Positions 7,592 through 10,179 of a stretch of 10,179 nucleotides of DNA are shown in pieces. The notes below the pieces were generated by a model. That model searched no databases, was not told where the DNA came from, and was given only the letters and a program-made list of their open reading frames with translations. How positions within the stretch are numbered: the first letter of the stretch is position 1; each line of letters begins with the position of its first letter. A program made the translations under genes and the position numbers. This DNA is from Phoronis ovalis (Eukaryota > Phoronida > Phoronidae): contig JAOXYB010066811.1 in NCBI GenBank assembly GCA_028565635.1, positions 1-10,179 of the forward strand, written 5' to 3'.

Positions 7592-7984
7592 ATAAATCTT
7601 GTCTTGTGATAAAACTTTTAATGTTACGTAACAGTTATACTCAATATACCTGTAACTTCTTACAACCTAATTGTGGGATGGTTAAGACTGTATGAGAGAC
7701 GCACAAGAGGCTGGTAGTAAGAAAAATTAATGTTTATTTAAAAATACAAGAATTTATGCATGTGCTGTTATTTTCCTTTTTTTGCTAAGAAACGTTTTCT
7801 TATTAGTACATAGTGCGCATCATGAAACTGAATAACGTAACGTAGACTGTACTACATCATACCGCCTTTCTACCATTCACTGTACGTGAAGTGCAAAATG
7901 GAAAGTCGTGAGAATTTCACATAAAAATATAATACACTAATAAAAATTAAATATTCGTAAGTAAGAATAAAACATTTTTCATAG

Positions 7985-8095
7985 TGCCACATATATCTAA
8001 CCTGGGAGGGAGGACTCTCATTCAGAGTGACTATATATATGTGCCACCCCATAGCTCCCTTTTTTAGCCTTGGATGTGCCCTTCTCGGGTATCGA
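7985..8095. repeat. Hairpin-forming repeat fragment
   Basis: GTGCCACATATAT (7985-7997) and ATATATGTGCCAC (8035-8047) form an imperfect inverted repeat with one mismatch. It encloses a second hairpin ACTCT-cattc-AGAGT. The following CACCCCATAG..CTCCC and GGATGTGCCC..CTCGGGTA sequence is GC-richer than its surroundings. Its GGGAGG..ACTC and ATGTGCC words resemble the outer end of repeat copy B, so it may be a solo end of a related element. That relationship is tentative. Confidence 0.45.
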
Positions 8096-8666
8096 ACACA
8101 GTTAATTATTCAAGGAATCGTTACAAATTCTGGATAATTCATATAAAAATATTTTCATCTACTGTGTGAAGTAATTATGGATTACTTGAATCACAAACAT
8201 ACAAATTCCTTATGTATCTATAACAATGTTGTTTTCACTCACAACTGTAAGACATGCATCACTGTTTAAAAATTAATGACCAGATGAAAGCATTGATCAA
8301 AAATAGTCTGCTACTTAAGATACAAGATCACCATTAGCAGTTATTGTAGCCTGTCAGAACTATTTCCCTTAACATCCTGTGCACTTGGCTATAAAATTGG
8401 TATTGTTTTTTAATATTAATTAAAATCGTGCATGCTATTTATTATCAATGAAAGGAAAAAATAATTATTTGCTGTCTGTCTGTTTTTGAAAAACATGCCC
8501 TTATAGTGCATCTTGTTGATGAATGTGGTGAGATATAGACTTGCCCAAAAGTTTTTTAACATACATCATTAATGTAAGGGAAAATATGTATTCATCACAT
8601 GCTGTCATATTTTCAGTGTATATATGCCATATGTTTTGCAAACAAAGTTAGACATTTTAAAACGTT

Positions 8667-9447
8667 AATCAACGGACTGACGGACTACAGTAACAAACTG
8701 ACGGAGCAAAACGAATTTAGTATTTAATTATTATGTGATCTGCCTTCTTAAATATTTTTATTACAAAACAAATCAGTACGGAGATTAGTAAAATACGAAG
8801 AATCATTATTGATTACTCTCGCCTAGCAATTCTGTTGCACCTGTTAAAAAGTATACTTTAATTTATATTCAATCTCAAGAGAAAACATATCAAAAAATCA
8901 TATCCAATAACTTCAACCAAAGCGTTTGTCACATTTTGTTAATAGATCTTGTTAACATTTTCCGCATCTAATTGCATATTTTTCCGGGCAAAATGCCTGG
9001 CAGAATCTGTAAAGTTTTAAACCACATGACAATCACGTGACTCGATTGATATATCGTCGACTGATGTACTGATATATCTGATATATCGAAACAACAACAG
9101 TGTCAAATTCTGCACACGTCGATCTCGTAGTTCATTCCGTAAAATGTCTTTTATTTCCATCTAAAATTACTAACAAAGCAAAGCTATTTTAAACACCACG
9201 ATTTTGACCTGGATTTTAACAAGGCCATGAGAAGTAACTGATAAATGTGACGAGGATACAATTTTTGCAAGTTTTGCAACTTTTTACTACAAGCTGGAAC
9301 TAATAGTTTAATTTATTTTTATAAAATAATTAGAAGTTCATCTGGTGTAAATATTCAGGTGATTATTAGCTAAGTTTTCTTTGTTAGTTCGCTTTTTACT
9401 CATGATCTGCCAGTCAGCCCAGTCCGTTGATTCACCCAGTCCGTTGA
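8667..9447. repeat. Short CAGTCCGTTGA repeats in inverted arrangement
   Basis: AATCAACGGACTG at 8667-8679 is the exact reverse complement of 9420-9432. The word CAGTCCGTTGA then recurs 17 bp on at 9437-9447. CTGACGGA variants follow the left copy (8677 and 8699). These may be the ends of one degraded element of about 780 bp, or independent short repeats. Confidence 0.35.
9033..9087. promoter_or_regulatory. Intronic E-box plus three GATATATC palindromes
   Basis: TCACGTGA (9033-9040) is a full palindromic E-box of the USF/MITF/TFE type. Three GATATATC palindromes follow at 9048, 9071 and 9080, and several CpG dinucleotides lie around them. This clustering in an AT-rich intron could mark a regulatory element. 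It is a motif observation only. Confidence 0.25.
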
Positions 9448-9529
9448 CCTTTTAAAATGTTATTCCTATGTCCTTACATCTTGGCTGTCTAAAGAAAAAG
9501 GAATGATCTCAACCGACACTTTCAGAAAT

Positions 9530-9596
9530 GCATTAAATTTATATTTTAACTATAATTAAAAGTAACATTATCAGAATACAAAAATAGTTTTAGACT
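9530..9596 (+). repeat. Dispersed direct repeat, copy 2
   Basis: Shorter partner of 7072-7155, about 2.4 kb downstream and in the same orientation. It shares the identical AAAGTAACATTATCAGAATA core and the TTTTAGAC end. Confidence 0.7.
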
Positions 9597-9822
9597 TTTG
9601 CAAAACTAGGTGAGATACTGAATAGTACCACAGTTTGTCATAAGTAAACTCTGAGGGGCTCGCAGTCAGTGACATGCTAAGAACATATTTCAATAGTTGT
9701 GCACATAAACTAAAATTACTTGTAATTATCTTCAATTTCAAGCTAGTTTAGATTAAAAAGATCATTTGATGCAAATACAGCATGCATATGATATCTACAA
9801 AACTTTGTCTTATTCATTTTCC

Positions 9823-9888
9823 AAATAGGGGCCCTTTTTAGTAGAACCTTCTGGGGTCTCTATTTAGTGCTTTGACACTGGATAAATA
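9823..9888. repeat. Two overlapping inverted repeats
   Basis: AAATAGGGGCCC (9823-9834) pairs with GGGTCTCTATTT (9854-9865) with two mismatches. CTATTTA (9859-9865) also pairs with TAAATAG (9882-9888). The shared arm means the two hairpins exclude each other. Possibly the end of a small mobile element. Confidence 0.4.
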
Positions 9889-9968
9889 GGTCAGTTCCCT
9901 TTTTGGAAAAGTTGCCATTACAACTATTTTGGCTAAACGTTTGTTCAAGGAAAATTAGACTAGCTCCA

Positions 9969-10159
9969 TTCACACTTACCACTTAGAGCGCTTCACAATA
10001 GAGCGCTCTACAATAATGCGCTCCAGCCTCTAATGTGTACGCGAATAATTTGCTTCAGGAGCATTAAAACAAAGCGCTTCAAGCAAAAATTAATCCTCTT
10101 CCGGAGGTGGATTAACTTTTTCCTGATGCGCTTTAAGCGACTTAACTTGCAAGTGTGGA
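9969..10159. mobile_element. Fold-back element rich in AGCGCT, at the right edge (possibly incomplete)
   Basis: The left arm TTCACACTTACCACTTAG.. (9969-9993) matches the reverse complement of 10135-10159 at 18 of 25 positions, including ACACTT and CGCTT blocks. A second inverted repeat lies inside: AAAGCGCTTCAAGCAAAAAT (from 10072) against the complement of the segment ending near 10136. Its centre is the near-palindrome TTAATCC..GGATTAA at 10090-10115. GCGACTT motifs continue past 10159 to the window end, so the true terminus may lie outside. No coding capacity is seen. It looks like a MITE of unknown family. Confidence 0.6.
9984..10028. repeat. Three 15-bp tandem units with a GCGCT core
   Basis: TAGAGCGCTTCACAA, TAGAGCGCTCTACAA and TAATGCGCTCCAGCC follow each other with an exact 15-bp period inside the left half of the fold-back element. 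The third unit is more diverged. Confidence 0.8.
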
Positions 10160-10179
10160 CACGAAGCGACTTCAATTCG

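Larger units (their letters stand above)
2750..10179 (+). other. Intron 1 of the cotransporter gene (incomplete, runs off the window)
   Basis: No acceptor followed by SLC12-like coding sequence was found on the plus strand. In particular there is nothing resembling the first transmembrane helix region expected in the next exons. The intron is therefore inferred to be at least 7.4 kb. It is AT-rich with stops in all frames and holds the repeats listed separately. Stretches 2860-3880, 3940-4380, 5430-6270, 6720-7070, 7600-7980, 8100-8660 and 8710-9020 contain no feature I can support. Short non-coding RNAs or a small poorly conserved exon could be missed by eye. Confidence 0.65.

Noticed and set aside
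7870-8052. 60-codon minus-strand open frame
   Set aside because: It spans the hairpin repeat fragment and AT-rich DNA and has no recognisable domain.
8085-8100. tRNA box B-like word GTTCGATACC on the minus strand (possible SINE or tRNA)
   Set aside because: No box A at a suitable distance, no cloverleaf, and no tail. The word is better explained as part of the local repeat fragment.
1-10179. CRISPR array, prophage, insertion sequence or bacterial operon
   Set aside because: No regularly spaced identical repeats with unique spacers, no ribosome-binding-site-led gene chains and no transposase or phage genes. The spliced exon and repeat content are eukaryotic.

Overview
The window reads as nuclear DNA from a metazoan, most likely a marine invertebrate such as a mollusc or another lophotrochozoan. 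This rests on an AT-rich background, one recognisable coding exon with a clean GT splice donor, a very long first intron, and several small fold-back and dispersed repeats of the kind common in such genomes. The species cannot be named from the sequence. No prokaryotic operons, CRISPR arrays, rRNA or convincing tRNA genes are visible.

The only gene that can be supported is the first coding exon (2324-2749, + strand) of a cation-chloride cotransporter of the SLC12A1/2/3 (NKCC/NCC) group. It encodes the cytoplasmic N-terminal regulatory domain: an RFKV docking motif for SPAK/OSR1 kinase, a nearby KVLF motif that fits the PP1 docking consensus, the TFGKNT phospho-threonine block, a DHYR segment and RPTLQELH. 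The exon ends in phase 0 at AAA|GTGAGT. No exon carrying the membrane domain is seen downstream, so positions 2750-10179 are interpreted as (part of) intron 1.

Layout. 1-1740: upstream AT-rich DNA without a detectable gene, with one CTCF-like site. 1748-2208: repeat copy A (minus orientation). 2209-2323: compact TATA-less promoter and 5' leader, with CCAAT and ETS boxes and a YY1 motif that overlaps the start codon. 2324-2749: exon 1. 2750-10179: intron 1. It holds a TA/TATG microsatellite (3890-3932), a 25-bp tandem duplication (4389-4431), a CpG-bearing patch (4560-4720), three tandem copies of a ~100-bp unit (5051-5360), repeat copy B (6346-6715, plus orientation), a 163-bp fold-back MITE with hAT-like ends (7375-7537) beside 22-23-bp repeats, a hairpin-forming repeat fragment (7985-8095), a dispersed direct repeat pair (7072-7155 and 9530-9596), and a second fold-back element rich in AGCGCT at the right edge (9969-10159 or beyond).

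The most notable points are the inverted pair of repeat copies bracketing the promoter and exon 1, the fold-back element next to short tandem repeats, the non-overlapping kinase and phosphatase docking motifs in the cotransporter N-terminus, and a hairpin inside the 100-bp array whose two arms have changed together in one unit. I found no convincing wholly new protein system; the novelty here is mostly in repeat architecture.
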